The notes: generated by a model from the sequence alone, not told the origin. Numbered from the stretch's first letter, positions 24,887 to 33,858 are shown. The stretch is DNA of 64,000 nucleotides from Aliiruegeria lutimaris (GCF_900099935.1 NZ_FNEK01000015.1:1-64000); one strand, 5' to 3'. Program-made: numbers and translations.

Positions 24887-25942
24887 TCAGCCCTCGCCAA
24901 TCCGCAGCCGGAGCATTTCCGTTACGATAGATCGGGCGCGTGACCAGTTCTTCGGCGTGGCGGTGGCGAAATAGTCGAGCCCCGGCGCCGAATTGACCTC
25001 GAGAATGGTTGCACCCTCCATGGCCTCTTCGAGGGCCGGGGCCAGTATGTCCACCCCGGCAAGGCGCAGGCCGAGACTGTCGGCCGCCCGGATTGCGAGG
25101 GCTTCGGTTTCGGGGGGAAGCTCGCCTGTCCAGTCGCGCAGGGTACCGCCGGTGGATAGATTGGCATTGTCCAGCAATCTCTGGCTTTCGCCTTTGGGTA
25201 GAATCGTTTCGAAGTTACGGCCATCGGCGGCAAGGCGGTGATGCAGGCGCGGGTCCTCGACGGAGATCTTGGCACCGCGATGCCGTTCCCGCAGCTCCGC
25301 GAGTGCCTTGTCGACAAGCTTCGCCAATCGCGTGGTGCCGTCGCCGATGACCGAGAGAGGGATGCGCTCGTAGGTCAGAACGACACGCCCGTCCAGAACC
25401 AGCAACCGGTAGTCGCGACCGGGAACATGGCGTTCGACGCGCAGGATGTCGTCGCTGGCAAAAGCCAATCGAAGGTCGGCAAGCAGGTGCTCGCGGTCCG
25501 TGCACAGGCGGATATCCCGCCCTTCGGAGCCCGTATTCGGTTTGACGATCACCGGCCAGCCCTGCGCCTCGGCGAACGCGACGGCGGCTTCCGGGCCGGG
25601 CAGGCGGGCTGCGGTGTCGGCATTCCGCAACGTCATGCGGTCCTGGTAGGCGGGGCTGAATACGATCCTGCCAGCGGGCGTCTGCAGATTGTCTGCCGCA
25701 AGCCAGCGGGCGGTGTAATCCTTGTCGGCCGCGATATGGGCGGCGGCATCGGTATTCAGACCGATGGATTTTCCGAAGATCGGATGGCGCCGGCCTTTCG
25801 TATCGACGATCCGTCCAACGAAACCATATTCGCTGTCCATTTCCAGCGAGACACCGAGCGCTTCCGCCGCCTCGGACAGCATGCGAACGAAGGGCGCCGT
25901 GCGCGCCATCAGCTTGCTGTCGGGACGCGACAAGGACAGCAC
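24887..25942 (-). CDS. ATP-grasp ligase (RimK/cyanophycin-synthetase-like), substrate unknown
   Basis: 351 residues from GTG 25942 (ATG 25909 is an alternative). The ATP-grasp core is visible: WPVIVKPNTGSEGRDIRL (nucleotide-binding Lys, about 130-147), VERHVPGRDYRLLVLDGRVV, and the metal-binding end EVNSAPGLDYF (about 318-328). GGTLRDWTGELPPE resembles the cyanophycin synthetase/glutathione synthetase group, but there is no Mur-ligase half, so it is not a full CphA. It should join an amino group to a carboxylate. It starts 3 bp after the ABC ATPase stop, so they form an operon. Confidence 0.8.
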   Translation of the reverse strand: MLSLSRPDSKLMARTAPFVRMLSEAAEALGVSLEMDSEYGFVGRIVDTKGRRHPIFGKSIGLNTDAAAHIAADKDYTARWLAADNLQTPAGRIVFSPAYQDRMTLRNADTAARLPGPEAAVAFAEAQGWPVIVKPNTGSEGRDIRLCTDREHLLADLRLAFASDDILRVERHVPGRDYRLLVLDGRVVLTYERIPLSVIGDGTTRLAKLVDKALAELRERHRGAKISVEDPRLHHRLAADGRNFETILPKGESQRLLDNANLSTGGTLRDWTGELPPETEALAIRAADSLGLRLAGVDILAPALEEAMEGATILEVNSAPGLDYFATATPKNWSRARSIVTEMLRLRIGEG

Positions 25943-25945
25943 GGG

Positions 25946-26890
25946 TCAGGCGGCCCTGTGCGCGCCAGCGGTGAGCGCGAGGAAAATGTCCTCCAGCCGG
26001 GGATCCTCGGAAGCGACGTCCGAAATCCGGATGCCGGCCGCGCGCACGGCGTCAAGCACATCCTCGGCCGATGTCGCCCCGCGCCGATAGGAGAGCGCAA
26101 TGGCTCCGCCGGGGCGGCGTTCGCAGGTCACATCCGTTGGCAGGGGAAACTCCGCAGGCACCGGTCCCTCGGGCTGGATGACCAGCGTTTTTGCGTCGAG
26201 GCGGCCGATCAGGCGATCTGTGCGGTCATGCGCGATCTTCTCGCCATTATGGATGATGGCGATCTGGTCGCACATCTGCTCGGCCTCTTCGAGGTAATGC
26301 GTCGTCAGGATGATCGTCATCCCCTGCTCGTTGAGCTTTCGGACATTGTTCCAAAGCATCTGGCGCAGCTCGATATCGACGCCGGCCGTCGGTTCGTCGA
26401 GCACCAGCACATGCGGGTTGTGCACCAGCGCCTTGCCTAGCAGCAGTCGCCGCCGCATCCCCCCTGAGAGGGTGCGCGAATAGGCATCTGCCTTGTCCGT
26501 CAGCCCGATCATCTCGAGGATCTCGTCCGTGCGCCGCTCGCGTTTCGGAACCCCGTAGAGCCCGGCCTGCACGTCGAGTGCGGCGCGGGCGGTAAAGAAC
26601 GGGTCGAGATTGAGTTCCTGCGGCATCACGCCGATGGCCGCGCGGCTCTGGCGCGGGTTCACATCGTGATCGAAGCCCCAGATTCGGACATTCCCGGCGC
26701 TTTTACGCACCAACCCGGCAAGGATATTGATGAGAGTCGATTTCCCGGCCCCATTCGGACCCAGCAGGCCGAAAATGGACCCCTGAGGCACCTGCAGGTC
26801 CACCCCTTTGAGCGCTTCCTTTGGCGGTTCGCCCTTGTGGGCGGCGTAGGTCTTTGCCAGTCCTTCGATTTCGATGGCGAATTGGCTCAT
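25946..26890 (-). CDS. ABC transporter ATP-binding protein (ABC-2 exporter type) without adjacent permease
   Basis: 314 residues. Walker A GLLGPNGAGKSTLINIL (about 38-54), Q-loop GVMPQELNLDPF, signature LSGGMRRRLLLGKALVHNP, Walker B VLVLDEPTAGVD, H-loop TTHYLEEAEQ. The C-terminal 90 residues form the small accessory domain of CcmA/YadG-like ATPases. Normally an ABC-2 permease lies next door; here the downstream neighbour is the ATP-grasp gene and no permease is seen either side. The partner is probably encoded elsewhere. Confidence 0.9.
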   Translation of the reverse strand: MSQFAIEIEGLAKTYAAHKGEPPKEALKGVDLQVPQGSIFGLLGPNGAGKSTLINILAGLVRKSAGNVRIWGFDHDVNPRQSRAAIGVMPQELNLDPFFTARAALDVQAGLYGVPKRERRTDEILEMIGLTDKADAYSRTLSGGMRRRLLLGKALVHNPHVLVLDEPTAGVDIELRQMLWNNVRKLNEQGMTIILTTHYLEEAEQMCDQIAIIHNGEKIAHDRTDRLIGRLDAKTLVIQPEGPVPAEFPLPTDVTCERRPGGAIALSYRRGATSAEDVLDAVRAAGIRISDVASEDPRLEDIFLALTAGAHRAA

Positions 26891-27004
26891 ATGCGGCGCT
26901 CCGGCACTTGCCCGCGCACGGGCGTTCCCTATGATGCTGCGAACCTATTCCGAGCCGAGCGGCGCCACAAGCAGCCGCCGGACCAGATTGCCAGGAGCCT
27001 GTTC

Positions 27005-27184
27005 ATGTCCGTGATCCCCCAGCCTCCCGAAACCGAGGTCGTAACCGCCAAGCGCGTCTGCTGTGATGGCGGCGAGGGAGCTTTGGGCCACCCAAGGGTC
27101 TGGTTGAGCCTGGGCGAGGATGGTGAAGTCGAGTGCCCTTACTGCGACAAGAAATTTGTCCTGGAAGGTAAATCCAAGACCTGA
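27005..27184 (+). CDS. Zinc-finger protein related to complex I subunit NDUFS6 (zf-CHCC)
   Basis: 59 residues from the ATG at 27005. The zinc site Cys-x8-His and Cys-x2-Cys is visible in CCDGGEGALGHPRVWLSL and ECPYCDKKFVL. In alphaproteobacteria this small protein is an accessory subunit of NADH dehydrogenase. Stands alone here, divergent from the ABC ATPase gene. Confidence 0.82.
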   Translation: MSVIPQPPETEVVTAKRVCCDGGEGALGHPRVWLSLGEDGEVECPYCDKKFVLEGKSKT

Positions 27185-27555
27185 TCCAAAAGCGATCGTT
27201 GGTGTCGTTCGCAATTCTGTCGGTCAACTTTGCGAACCAGGCTGCCAATCGGTGGCACGCGCTTCGCGCGCGCAAACGATCCTTTGGATTGTGCCTCCGG
27301 CGGAGGTATTTGGGGATAGATGAAGCCCAGAAGGGTATCTCTTCATTTTTCATCAAATACCTTGGGGGGAGCGCTCTCAAGAGCGCGTGGGGGGCAAAGC
27401 CCCCGACTTTTGCCAAGCCCTGCCATAACGTTCGGCCGGTGGACCATGCTTCGCCTGCGCACAGCCCCGGCGCCACTTCGGGTCGTGCCTGGCGGGCTGG
27501 TTCTCCCGCGCAGAACATGTCACCAAAGGCGAAGCATTGTTTCAGGGAGCGCGGA
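27185..27555. repeat. Gene-free 371-bp gap with an inverted pair of dispersed repeats
   Basis: No gene is visible. Forward copy at 27291-27325 (GTGCCTCCGGCGGAGGTATT then TGGGGATAGATGAA) and reverse copy at 27339-27366 (TCTTCATTTTTCATCAAATACC). They face each other across 13 bp and are followed by GCGCTCTCAAGAGCGC (27371-27386), a short hairpin, and a GGGGGC-AAA-GCCCCC hairpin (27391-27405). The polA ribosome site (AGGGAGC) is at 27544. Confidence 0.65.
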
Positions 27556-30351
27556 ATGGCATTCGGCAAGGGACATCACCTGCATCTCATCGACGGCTCG
27601 GCCTTTATTTTCCGGGCCTATCACGCGCTGCCGCCGCTGACGCGCAAGTCCGACGGGTTGCCGGTGGGCGCCGTGGCGGGATTCTGCAACATGTTGCACC
27701 GCTATATCGAGGGTAATACCGGGCCGGATGCGCCGACGCACGCCGCGGTGATCTTCGATTACTCGGGCAAGACTTTCCGCAACGAGATCTATGATCTCTA
27801 CAAGGCCAACCGTCCGCCCGCTCCGGAGGATCTTGTGCCGCAATTCCCGCTGACGCGGGAAGCGACGCGCGCATTCAACGTCGCTTGCGAGGAGATCGAG
27901 GGCTACGAGGCCGACGACATCATCGCCACGCTGGCCTGTCAGGCGCGCGAGGCCGGTGGGCGCTGCACGATCATCAGTTCCGACAAGGACCTGATGCAGC
28001 TTATCGGGGGCGGCGTCGAGATGCTCGACGCGATGAAGAACAAGCGGATCGGCATCGAGGAAGTCGAGGAAAAGTTCGGCGTCGGCCCGGAGCGGGTGGT
28101 CGATGTGCAGGCGCTGGCGGGCGACTCGGTGGATAATGTTCCCGGCGCACCGGGGATCGGCATCAAGACCGCCGCGCAACTCATTCAGGAATATGGCGAT
28201 CTCGAAACGCTGCTGGACCGCGCCGAGGAAATCAAGCAGCCTAAGCGCCGCCAGACCCTGATGGAAAAGCGCGAGCAGATCGAAATGTCCAAGCGGCTCG
28301 TCACGCTGGATTGCGCCACCCCGCTCGCTTTTACCCTCGACGATCTGGAAGTGCGGGATCCGGAGCCGGAGGCGCTTCTGGGGTTCCTGGGAAAAATGGA
28401 ATTCCGGACGCTTTCCAAGCGGATCGCCGATCAACTTGGCGTCGAGGCGCCGGCAATTGCGGAGGCGCCCGCGGCGACGACCGAAGCCGATGCCCCGGAA
28501 GCGCTGCCCTTCGATCACGCGAAATACGAGATCGTTCGCGATGCCGCGGCGCTCCAGGCTTGGATCGACCGGATCAACGCCATGGGTCGCGTCGCCGTAG
28601 ATACGGAAACGACAGGGCTGGACGAGATGACCGTCGATCTGGTCGGGATCTGCCTTTGCGTTGAGGCGGGCGCGGCTTGTTACATCCCGCTCGGGCACAA
28701 GGCGGGCGGGGGCGAAGGCCTGTTTGCAGAGGAGGCATTGGCCGAAGGGCAGATGGCGCTCGAGGAGGCGCTCGCGCTCCTGAAGCCGGTTCTGGAAGAT
28801 GAGGCCGTCCTTAAGATCGGCCAGAACATGAAATACGACGCCAAGATCCTGTCGCGCTATGGCATCGAAGTCATGCCTTATGACGACACGATGCTGCTCT
28901 CCTACGCCATGCATTCGGGGATGCATGGCCACGGGATGGACGCGCTTTCGGAGCGCTACCTCTCGCATGTTCCCATCCCGATCAAGGAACTGATCGGAAG
29001 TGGGAAAAGTGCAATCACCTTTGACAAGGTCGAAGTGGAAACGGCTGCAAAATATGCAGCCGAAGATGCTGACGTGACGCTCAGATTATGGAAATTGTTC
29101 AAGCCGCAATTGCACCTGAACAAGGTCACGACCGTCTACGAAACGCTGGAGCGGCCGCTTTCGCCGGTTCTGGCGCGGATGGAGATGGCCGGCGTGAAGG
29201 TCGACCGTGATACGCTCAGCCGCATGTCCAACGCGTTTGCGCAGAAGATGGCGGGGCTGGAGGCCGAGATTCACGAATTGGCGGGCGAGAGCTTCAATGT
29301 CGGCTCGCCCAAGCAGCTTGGCGAGATCCTCTTCGACAAGATGGGGCTGGAGGGCGGCAAGAAGGGCAAGACGGGCGCATGGTCGACCCCGGCGCAGGTT
29401 CTGGAAGACCTCGCCACGGAGCACGAGCTTCCGGCGCGGGTGCTGGACTGGCGCCAGCTTTCCAAGCTGAAATCGACCTATACGGACGCGCTGCAGGACC
29501 ATATCAACCCTGAGACCGGCCGGGTGCACACCTCCTATATCCAGTCGGGCGCCAATACCGGCCGCCTCGCTTCGACCGATCCGAACCTGCAGAACATTCC
29601 CGTGCGCAGCGAGGAAGGCCGCCGTATCCGGGAGGCTTTCGTGGCCGAGCCGGGCAAGCTGTTGGTCAGTCTCGACTATTCCCAGATCGAACTGCGCATT
29701 CTTGCTCATGTGGCAGGGATCGATGCGCTGAAACAGGCCTTCCGCGAAGGGCAGGACATTCACGCCATGACGGCGTCGGAAATGTTCGATGTACCGCTGG
29801 ACGAGATGACGCCCGATATCCGTCGACAGGCCAAGGCGATCAATTTCGGCGTGATCTATGGCATTTCGGGCTTTGGGCTGGCGCGGAACCTGCGGATTCC
29901 GCGCTCAGAGGCGCAGGGCTTCATCGACCGCTATTTCGAGCGCTTCCCCGGGATCCGGACTTACATGGACGACACGGTTGCCTTCGCCAAGGAGCATGGC
30001 CGGGTCGAAACGCTGTTCGGCCGCCGCATCCACACGCCGGAGATCAATGCCAAGGGGCCGGGCGCGGGCTTTGCCAAGCGAGCGGCGATCAACGCGCCAA
30101 TCCAGGGCACGGCGGCGGACATCATCCGCCGGGCGATGATCCGGATGGAGGACGCAATCGCCGGTTTGCCAGCCAAGATGCTGTTGCAGGTGCATGACGA
30201 ACTGATCTTTGAGGTGGCCGAGGACGCTGTGGACCAAACCATTGCGCGTGTCCGCGAGGTGATGGAGACCGCCGCCGAGCCGGCGGTGAGGATCGACGTG
30301 CCGCTTGTTGTCGATGCCGGGCAGGGGGCGAACTGGGCCGAGGCGCATTGA
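27556..30351 (+). CDS. polA: DNA polymerase I
   Basis: 931 residues from the ATG at 27556. Three domains: 5'-nuclease (about 1-300; LHLIDGSAFIFRAYHALPPL, DNVPGAPGIGIKTA), an intact 3'-5' proofreading domain (VAVDTETTGLDEM near 347, D-x-E present), and the polymerase domain (about 550-931; LLVSLDYSQIELRILAHVAG near 706, RRQAKAINFGVIYGISGFGL, LQVHDELIFEVAED near 878). Complete. The frame is open upstream to 27199 but lacks homology and a ribosome site there. Repairs gaps and removes Okazaki primers. Confidence 0.97.
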   Translation: MAFGKGHHLHLIDGSAFIFRAYHALPPLTRKSDGLPVGAVAGFCNMLHRYIEGNTGPDAPTHAAVIFDYSGKTFRNEIYDLYKANRPPAPEDLVPQFPLTREATRAFNVACEEIEGYEADDIIATLACQAREAGGRCTIISSDKDLMQLIGGGVEMLDAMKNKRIGIEEVEEKFGVGPERVVDVQALAGDSVDNVPGAPGIGIKTAAQLIQEYGDLETLLDRAEEIKQPKRRQTLMEKREQIEMSKRLVTLDCATPLAFTLDDLEVRDPEPEALLGFLGKMEFRTLSKRIADQLGVEAPAIAEAPAATTEADAPEALPFDHAKYEIVRDAAALQAWIDRINAMGRVAVDTETTGLDEMTVDLVGICLCVEAGAACYIPLGHKAGGGEGLFAEEALAEGQMALEEALALLKPVLEDEAVLKIGQNMKYDAKILSRYGIEVMPYDDTMLLSYAMHSGMHGHGMDALSERYLSHVPIPIKELIGSGKSAITFDKVEVETAAKYAAEDADVTLRLWKLFKPQLHLNKVTTVYETLERPLSPVLARMEMAGVKVDRDTLSRMSNAFAQKMAGLEAEIHELAGESFNVGSPKQLGEILFDKMGLEGGKKGKTGAWSTPAQVLEDLATEHELPARVLDWRQLSKLKSTYTDALQDHINPETGRVHTSYIQSGANTGRLASTDPNLQNIPVRSEEGRRIREAFVAEPGKLLVSLDYSQIELRILAHVAGIDALKQAFREGQDIHAMTASEMFDVPLDEMTPDIRRQAKAINFGVIYGISGFGLARNLRIPRSEAQGFIDRYFERFPGIRTYMDDTVAFAKEHGRVETLFGRRIHTPEINAKGPGAGFAKRAAINAPIQGTAADIIRRAMIRMEDAIAGLPAKMLLQVHDELIFEVAEDAVDQTIARVREVMETAAEPAVRIDVPLVVDAGQGANWAEAH

Positions 30352-30355
30352 GTGC

Positions 30356-30379
30356 TCCGTCACCGCGCGCGGTGACGGA
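30356..30379. terminator. Perfect 24-bp palindrome between convergent polA and a membrane protein gene
   Basis: TCCGTCACCGCG followed by its exact reverse complement. It begins 4 bp after the polA stop and ends 8 bp before the end of the minus-strand gene, so it probably ends transcription from both sides, although no T-run is present. Confidence 0.55.
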
Positions 30380-30387
30380 AGTCCGTC

Positions 30388-30765
30388 TCAACTTGCCTGC
30401 TCGCGGATTGCCCGTGGTGCGCCTTCACAGGTCAATGCCGCGGGACGTTCGTAGCGGAGCGGCGTCGATCTCGTTGGGGTCTCCTTACGGTCGGCGGAAG
30501 TGCCGGTGCGGCGGGCGAGCCCCCAGAGGCCGAATCCGATGAAACCTATCTGGATCAGGAAGGCCGCGAGATTGAACGAGTCGATCAGGCTCAAAAGGAC
30601 GAGGGCTGCGGCAATGATCTTGAAGACCGAATAGGCCGTTCCATTACCGCAGGCGATGTCGCACTGGACCAGCACGAAACCGCCGACATAGACAATCGAC
30701 CCTATTACGCCACAGATTTGAAGGAGGAGGGGCAAGTTGTCTTGAATCGGGACAGGGTTGAACAT
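30388..30765 (-). CDS. Small membrane protein (CBU_0592-like), function unknown
   Basis: About 125 residues from the ATG at 30765; an upstream ATG (30804) would add 13 residues and has no better site. Three hydrophobic helices: LPLLLQICGVIGSIVYVGGF, FKIIAAALVLLSLIDSFNLA and FLIQIGFIGFGLWGL, then a basic hydrophilic tail (about 45 residues). Resembles small integral proteins annotated after Coxiella CBU_0592. Convergent with polA. Confidence 0.65.
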   Translation of the reverse strand: MFNPVPIQDNLPLLLQICGVIGSIVYVGGFVLVQCDIACGNGTAYSVFKIIAAALVLLSLIDSFNLAAFLIQIGFIGFGLWGLARRTGTSADRKETPTRSTPLRYERPAALTCEGAPRAIREQAS

Positions 30766-31054
30766 TGTTAAAGGTCCATAAAAAAAGGCACATGCCAAAC
30801 GCAAACGATCCGGTTAATGCCGGAAATCAAACAAAATAGGGTCCAGAAAATCGACCCGTCACCGCTTTCTGTTCACCCTGGAGAAGGACCCGAATGGGAG
30901 TGCCGACTTTTCAGGTGATCAGCGACGACGGGGTTTATTCTACAGGAATTCGTCCTTCAGGGCACGCCAAATAAATCGACCGAAACCCGTAGCTTCTATG
31001 TCCATGGACCGATCGTGCCACCTAGATCTCCGGCGGCGAGAGAGGTAGCCCGGG
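30766..31054. other. Intergenic region before the cation transporter
   Basis: 289 bp with no clear gene. A 26-codon frame MGVPTFQVISDDGVYSTGI... at 30894-30974 lacks a convincing ribosome site. Nothing else recognised. Confidence 0.4.
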
Positions 31055-31999
31055 ATGGAAGAAACAGGTGTGAGGGACCCGATGCCGCACGACCATCATC
31101 ATGACCATCACCACGGTCTCGATCCCGAGAGCGGCGACCGCCGGGTCTTTGTCGCCATCGCGGTGAACTTCCTGTTGACCTTCGTGCAGATCGTTGCCGG
31201 GGTCATTTCCGGCTCGCTCGCCCTGGTGGCTGATGCCATCCACAACCTGAGCGATGCGCTCTCGCTGGTAATCGCGTTTGCCGCCCGCAAGATCGCGCGC
31301 CGGCCGGCAGACGAGAAAATGACCTTCGGCTATGGCCGGGCCGAGGTCGTCGCGGCGCTGATCAACTATACCGTGTTGATCGTGATCGCCTTTTACCTCG
31401 CGGTTGAGGGCATCAATCGCTTGCTGGATCCGCCACAGGTGCAGGGCTGGCTGGTCGTTGTCGTGGCCGCTGTCGCGTTGGTGATCGACGCCGTGACAGC
31501 GTTGCTGATTTTCCGGATGTCGAAGGACAGCGTGAACATGCGCGCGGCCTTTCTTCACAACCTCATGGATGCCCTGGGCTCGGTGGCGGTCATCATCGGG
31601 GGCACGTTGATCCTGCTCTATGACTGGCGGCTGGTTGACCCGATCGTGACGCTGATGATCGCGGGCTATATCCTGTGGCATACGGCGCGCGAAATCGGCC
31701 CGGTCATTCGCATTCTCATGCTGGCCAGCCCGGGCTCGCCAACGGTCGAGGACGCGATCGCGAGTATGGAGGAATGCCCCGACGTGGTGGAGATTCACCA
31801 CCTCCATCTGTGGCAGATGGGCGAACACGAGATTTCGCTGGAGGCCCATGTGGTGCTCGCACCCGGAGCGGCGGCCGCACCGGTCAAGGCGGCGCTCAAG
31901 ACCCTTCTGGCAGACCGTTTCGGCATACGCCATTCGGTTCTGGAAATGGAAAGCGCCGCGGACCGTTGCGTGGACGCCAAACCGGTCGGTCACGCCTGA
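31055..31999 (+). CDS. Cation diffusion facilitator (zinc/cobalt/cadmium efflux, CzcD-like)
   Basis: 314 residues. The His-rich start (PHDHHHDHHHGLDPES) is typical of metal-exporting CDFs. Six helices with metal-site motifs HNLSD (helix II) and HNLMD (helix V), GYGRAEVVAALIN between, and a C-terminal cytoplasmic metal-sensing domain (VVEIHHLHLWQMGEHEISLE). The inner-membrane proton antiporter protects against excess divalent metal. Start ATG 31055, or ATG 31082 in frame. No regulator adjacent. Confidence 0.92.
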   Translation: MEETGVRDPMPHDHHHDHHHGLDPESGDRRVFVAIAVNFLLTFVQIVAGVISGSLALVADAIHNLSDALSLVIAFAARKIARRPADEKMTFGYGRAEVVAALINYTVLIVIAFYLAVEGINRLLDPPQVQGWLVVVVAAVALVIDAVTALLIFRMSKDSVNMRAAFLHNLMDALGSVAVIIGGTLILLYDWRLVDPIVTLMIAGYILWHTAREIGPVIRILMLASPGSPTVEDAIASMEECPDVVEIHHLHLWQMGEHEISLEAHVVLAPGAAAAPVKAALKTLLADRFGIRHSVLEMESAADRCVDAKPVGHA

Positions 32000-32076
32000 G
32001 CCGAAAGGACCCTCCGTCAAGCTTGACCTCAGCGTAACCTCTGGCCTTTGTTGCGCAAGGGACGGAGGAGAGCAGG

Positions 32077-32880
32077 ATGTCACAGGAATTCGTGGAACTT
32101 ATCGGGGCCGACGAGGCAATTGCCGAGGTGCGCCTGAACAGGCCCGAGAAGAAGAACGCGCTGACGCTCGAAATGCTGGATGCGCTGGTCGCCGCCGGTA
32201 AGGAATTGGCGAGCAAGCCAGGGCTGCGGGCGGTGATCCTGTCCGGCGAAGGGGGCGATTTCTCGGCCGGGCTCGACACCGGGGCGCTCATGGCGATGGC
32301 GGGCAAGATGGATGCGATCAAGCAGGAAATGCTCAGCCCGCCCGAGTGTGAGATCGCCAACCGCTTCCAGCTTCCGGCCGTGGTGTGGAGCCAGCTTGCC
32401 GTGCCGGTCATCGCTGCGCTGGAAGGGGTCTGTTTCGGCGGCGGCGCGCAAATCGCGCTCGGGGCGGATTTCCGTGTCGCCCGGCCGGACATGCGGTTTT
32501 CGATCATGGAAGGAAAATGGGGGCTGATCCCGGATATGGGCATCTCGCAGAGCCTGCCGAAGCTGCTGCCGGCCGACCGGGCGAAAGAGCTTATCATGAC
32601 TGCCCGCGTGATCACGGGTGCGGAGGCGCATGCGCTTGGCCTTGTGACCCGGCTGTCGGACGCCCCGCGCCAGGAGGCCCGCGCCTTTGCCGAGGCCCTT
32701 GCCGGGCGTTCTCCCGACGCGATCCGTTCCGGCAAGCAATTGGTGGACGCGATCTATGCCGGCCAACCCGCCGAGCATCTGCGGCTGGAGGCCGTTCTGC
32801 AGGCGGAACTGATGGGGGCACCCAACCAGGTCGAGACAATCATGGCAAATATGCAGAAACGCCCGCCGGTCTATAGGTAA
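32077..32880 (+). CDS. Enoyl-CoA hydratase/isomerase family protein (crotonase)
   Basis: 267 residues; GGAGGAGAGCAGG before the ATG. Crotonase fold: VRLNRPEKKNALTLEMLDAL, oxyanion hole 1 LSGEGGDFSAGLDTG, oxyanion hole 2 ALEGVCFGGGAQIALGADFR. The catalytic-Glu position after FGGG is shifted in this subgroup, so the reaction (hydration versus isomerisation) is uncertain. It ends convergent to the GntR gene and is probably separate from the island beyond. Confidence 0.88.
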   Translation: MSQEFVELIGADEAIAEVRLNRPEKKNALTLEMLDALVAAGKELASKPGLRAVILSGEGGDFSAGLDTGALMAMAGKMDAIKQEMLSPPECEIANRFQLPAVVWSQLAVPVIAALEGVCFGGGAQIALGADFRVARPDMRFSIMEGKWGLIPDMGISQSLPKLLPADRAKELIMTARVITGAEAHALGLVTRLSDAPRQEARAFAEALAGRSPDAIRSGKQLVDAIYAGQPAEHLRLEAVLQAELMGAPNQVETIMANMQKRPPVYR

Positions 32881-32934
32881 AGCTGCGCGGCCCGCGGCGC
32901 AGGACAAAGCTCTCCAACTGTAGCGACCCTTCCG

Positions 32935-33609
32935 TCAGGCGACTTCCTTCATCGCCTCCAGCGTGTGGGCCAGCCCTCCGCGGATGTGGGCTTCGAGGAT
33001 TTCACTGGCTTTCGCCGCGTCCCGCGCGAGGGCGGCGTCGAGCATTGCGCGGTGTTCACGTACAGCGGTTTCGCCCCGATTGGTCAGCACGAGCATCTGG
33101 TAGCGCAGGTACTTGTCGTAAAGCAGCGCGTGCAGCGAGAGCAGGTTCCTGGAGTTGCAGGCCTGGATCAGGGCTAGGTGGAACTCCCAGTCATAGCGCT
33201 TCCACGCCTCTACCTCGGAGTGGTCTCCCTGCAGCATGCGCTGTTCCATGAGGTGCAGCTTGTGATGGGCGGCAACGAGATTGCCCTCCCATTCGGTATC
33301 TCCGTTCGAGATCGACAATTCCAGCGCGTGGCATTCCAACAATACCCGCAGGTTCGACACTTCGATGAGATCCTCGCGGGAGACGGGCGTTACGAAGAAG
33401 CCGCGCTGCTCGGGCGCATCGACGAAACCCTCGCTGGCCAGTCGGTTGAGCGTTTCGCGCAGCGTCGAGAGGCTCGCCGAGTACCGGTCCTTGAGTGGCT
33501 CCAGCTTGAGCTTCTCGCCTGGCGCGAGGACGCCGAAGATGATGTCGTGCTTGATCCGTTGGTAGGTGCTCGTCCCTACCGTCTTATGTGCTTTTGTCAT
33601 CTTGGGCAT
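32935..33609 (-). CDS. GntR-family transcriptional regulator
   Basis: 224 residues. Winged helix at about 12-70 (STYQRIKHDIIFGVLAPGEK; YSASLSTLRETLNRLASEGF), FCD effector domain after it (LRVLLECHALELSI; DWEFHLALIQACNSRNLLSL; EHRAMLDAALARDAAKASE). Divergent from the Gfo/Idh gene across a 245-bp AT-rich gap containing an AAAATATC site. The likely regulator of the island at 33.8-38.6 kb. Confidence 0.9.
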   Translation of the reverse strand: MPKMTKAHKTVGTSTYQRIKHDIIFGVLAPGEKLKLEPLKDRYSASLSTLRETLNRLASEGFVDAPEQRGFFVTPVSREDLIEVSNLRVLLECHALELSISNGDTEWEGNLVAAHHKLHLMEQRMLQGDHSEVEAWKRYDWEFHLALIQACNSRNLLSLHALLYDKYLRYQMLVLTNRGETAVREHRAMLDAALARDAAKASEILEAHIRGGLAHTLEAMKEVA

Positions 33610-33691
33610 TCATCAGATTTTTCAGATTTTGTCATGAATATAGACAGGCAGCAAAGTTGGCTCAACGAAAATTTAACAACCTATAAATTAT

Positions 33692-33708
33692 AAAATATCA
33701 GAAATTAT
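33692..33708. promoter_or_regulatory. Candidate GntR operator, site 1
   Basis: AAAATATC-A-GAAATTATT: imperfect copy of the perfect palindrome at 35064-35080. Located 83 bp before the GntR start and upstream of the Gfo/Idh gene, in a very AT-rich stretch, so chance cannot be excluded. Confidence 0.4.
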
Positions 33709-33795
33709 TGAAGGTTGTTGGCCTATACCCTAATCTCTCCGAAACAGTCGCGAGTCGCCGGAGGTGGCACCGCGCCGTTTTGGGAGGGAGAATTC

Positions 33796-33858
33796 ATGTT
33801 CATTGGAAGCGAGAGACGAAAGGCGCGGGTTCGCTTTTCCGGGTGGGGTACGGCATGA
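33796..33858 (+). CDS. Possible 20-residue leader peptide coupled to the Gfo/Idh gene
   Basis: ATG at 33796 has one of the strongest ribosome sites in the window (GGGAGGGAG, five bases away). It encodes MFIGSERRKARVRFSGWGTA and stops at 33856-33858, overlapping the ATG of the oxidoreductase (ATGA). The oxidoreductase itself has only a poor site, so its translation may depend on this leader. Highly basic, no homology recognised. Confidence 0.45.
   Translation: MFIGSERRKARVRFSGWGTA

Noticed and set aside
27199-27555. Upstream extension of the polA frame
   Set aside because: The 119 extra codons cover the dispersed repeats and have no polymerase homology; the ATG at 27556 matches the family start.
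30894-30974. 26-codon frame before the CDF gene
   Set aside because: No convincing ribosome site or homology; could be chance.
33675-33719. AACAACCT / AGGTTGTT inverted arms upstream of the Gfo/Idh gene
   Set aside because: The arms are 29 bp apart in AT-rich DNA; weak evidence for an operator compared with the AAAATATC motif.
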